Shown here piece by piece: positions 22,660-23,349 of a DNA stretch of 23,349 nucleotides (its first letter is position 1; every line of letters starts with the position of its first letter). Made by a program: the position numbers and the translations under genes. Under the pieces are notes generated by a model, which worked only from the letters and a program-made list of their open reading frames with translations, was not told where the DNA came from and did no database searches. Source of the DNA: Rhodoferax sp. UBA4127 (lineage in GTDB: Bacteria; Pseudomonadota; Gammaproteobacteria; Burkholderiales; Burkholderiaceae_C); contig DFWT01000224.1 in assembly GCA_002381045.1 (NCBI GenBank), forward strand, positions 31,696-55,044, written 5' to 3'.

Positions 22660-23349
22660 CTAAGACAAAGACCGTACCACTTCCATGGCCTGCTCGACCC
22701 GCTCTACGGCGAGGATGGTCAGGCCCTCAAAGTCTTTGGCTTTGAGGTTCTTGGGCAGGTTGGCTTTGGGTACCACGGCCACACTAAAGCCCAGTTTGGC
22801 GGCTTCCTTCAGGCGCTCTTGACCGCGCGGTGCCGGGCGCACCTCACCGGCCAAACCCACTTCCCCAAACGCGAAAAATCCCTTGGGCAAAGGCTTGCCA
22901 CGCAAGCTGGAGGTGATGGCCAGCAACACCGCCAAATCGGCTGCGGGTTCCGAAATGCGCACGCCGCCCACCGCATTGACAAACACGTCCTGGTCCATGC
23001 AGGCCACACCGGCGTGGCGGTGCAACACCGCCAGCAGCATGGCCAACCGGTCTCTGTCCAACCCCACCGACAGCCGCCTGGGGCTAGGGCCACCACTGTC
23101 CACCAGCGCCTGAATTTCGACAAGCATCGGGCGGGTTCCTTCCAGTGTGACCATGACGCAACTGCCGGGCACGGGTTCGGCGTGTTGACTCAAGAAAATC
23201 GCGCTGGGGTTGCTGACCCCTTTCAGGCCTTTTTCGGTCATGGCAAACACGCCAATTTCGTTGACTGCGCCAAACCGGTTTTTGATGGCCCGCACCAGCC
23301 GGAAACTGCTGTGGGTGTCGCCCTCAAAGTACAACACCGTGTCGACCAT
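22660..23349 (-). CDS. radA: DNA repair protein RadA, C-terminal part (cut by window edge)
   Basis: RadA (Sms) is a RecA-like, hexameric helicase for branch migration in recombinational repair, with a C-terminal Lon-protease-like domain. The 229 residues seen are about half of the usual 450-460 and run off the right edge; the Met at the edge is internal. Visible: IKNRFG, the RadA-specific KNRFG motif; VDSGGPSPRRLSVGLDRDRLAML; and the Lon-like domain with DVFVNAVGGVRISEPAADLA and GFFAFGEVGLAGEVR. The zinc finger and Walker motifs would lie outside the window. It converges with the glycine-zipper gene. Confidence 0.95.
   Translation of the reverse strand: MVDTVLYFEGDTHSSFRLVRAIKNRFGAVNEIGVFAMTEKGLKGVSNPSAIFLSQHAEPVPGSCVMVTLEGTRPMLVEIQALVDSGGPSPRRLSVGLDRDRLAMLLAVLHRHAGVACMDQDVFVNAVGGVRISEPAADLAVLLAITSSLRGKPLPKGFFAFGEVGLAGEVRPAPRGQERLKEAAKLGFSVAVVPKANLPKNLKAKDFEGLTILAVERVEQAMEVVRSLS

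Overview
The window is an ordinary bacterial chromosome segment of moderate-to-high GC. It most likely comes from a betaproteobacterium of the order Burkholderiales, family Comamonadaceae (Rhodoferax/Polaromonas-like). That placement rests on protein flavour and on neighbour pairs (pyrE/exodeoxyribonuclease III; ilvE/CHCC zinc-finger protein/heptosyltransferase), not on a database search. No tRNA, rRNA, CRISPR array, insertion sequence or phage gene was seen.

Layout. (1) 1-913: the start of pyrE (minus, cut by the window edge) and a divergent exodeoxyribonuclease III gene. Their start codons are only 11 nt apart. (2) 914-1111: a hairpin-rich spacer before the main operon. (3) 1112-13504: a complete pel exopolysaccharide operon in the order pelA, pelB (split into two genes), pelC, pelD, pelE, pelF, pelG. 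Genes overlap or are spaced by at most 10 nt throughout. (4) 13527-14867: an AmpG-like major facilitator permease 22 nt after pelG. (5) 14982-17050: a CpxR/CpxA- or RstA/RstB-like two-component system. A perfect CpxR-type direct repeat lies just upstream, and a run of hairpins ending in a strong intrinsic terminator lies downstream (17051-17276). (6) Minus strand 21699 to 17299: a QseB/QseC-like two-component system, then ilvE, a small zinc-finger protein and a WaaF-like heptosyltransferase. (7) 21972-22598: a glycine-zipper envelope protein divergent from the QseB-like gene; the shared spacer holds a TTAA-N7-TTAA repeat of PmrA/QseB type. (8) 22660-23349: the C-terminal half of radA (minus), cut by the right edge.

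How the parts work together. PelF makes the cationic, galactosamine-rich Pel polymer in the cytoplasm. PelG, PelD and PelE form the inner-membrane synthase/transport complex, and PelD is the c-di-GMP receptor that switches it on. PelA deacetylates and can hydrolyse the polymer in the periplasm. PelB (TPR scaffold plus outer-membrane barrel) and the PelC lipoprotein ring export it. The notable departure is that PelB is encoded as two translationally coupled proteins, the second with its own signal peptide. The flanking genes (two envelope-type two-component systems, an LPS heptosyltransferase, an AmpG-like permease, a glycine-zipper protein) give the neighbourhood a cell-envelope theme, but nothing in the sequence proves a functional link to Pel. 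I did not find a wholly undescribed system; the best leads are the split pelB, the structured pelA leader, the two candidate autoregulatory operators and the hairpin-rich 3' region after the first kinase.
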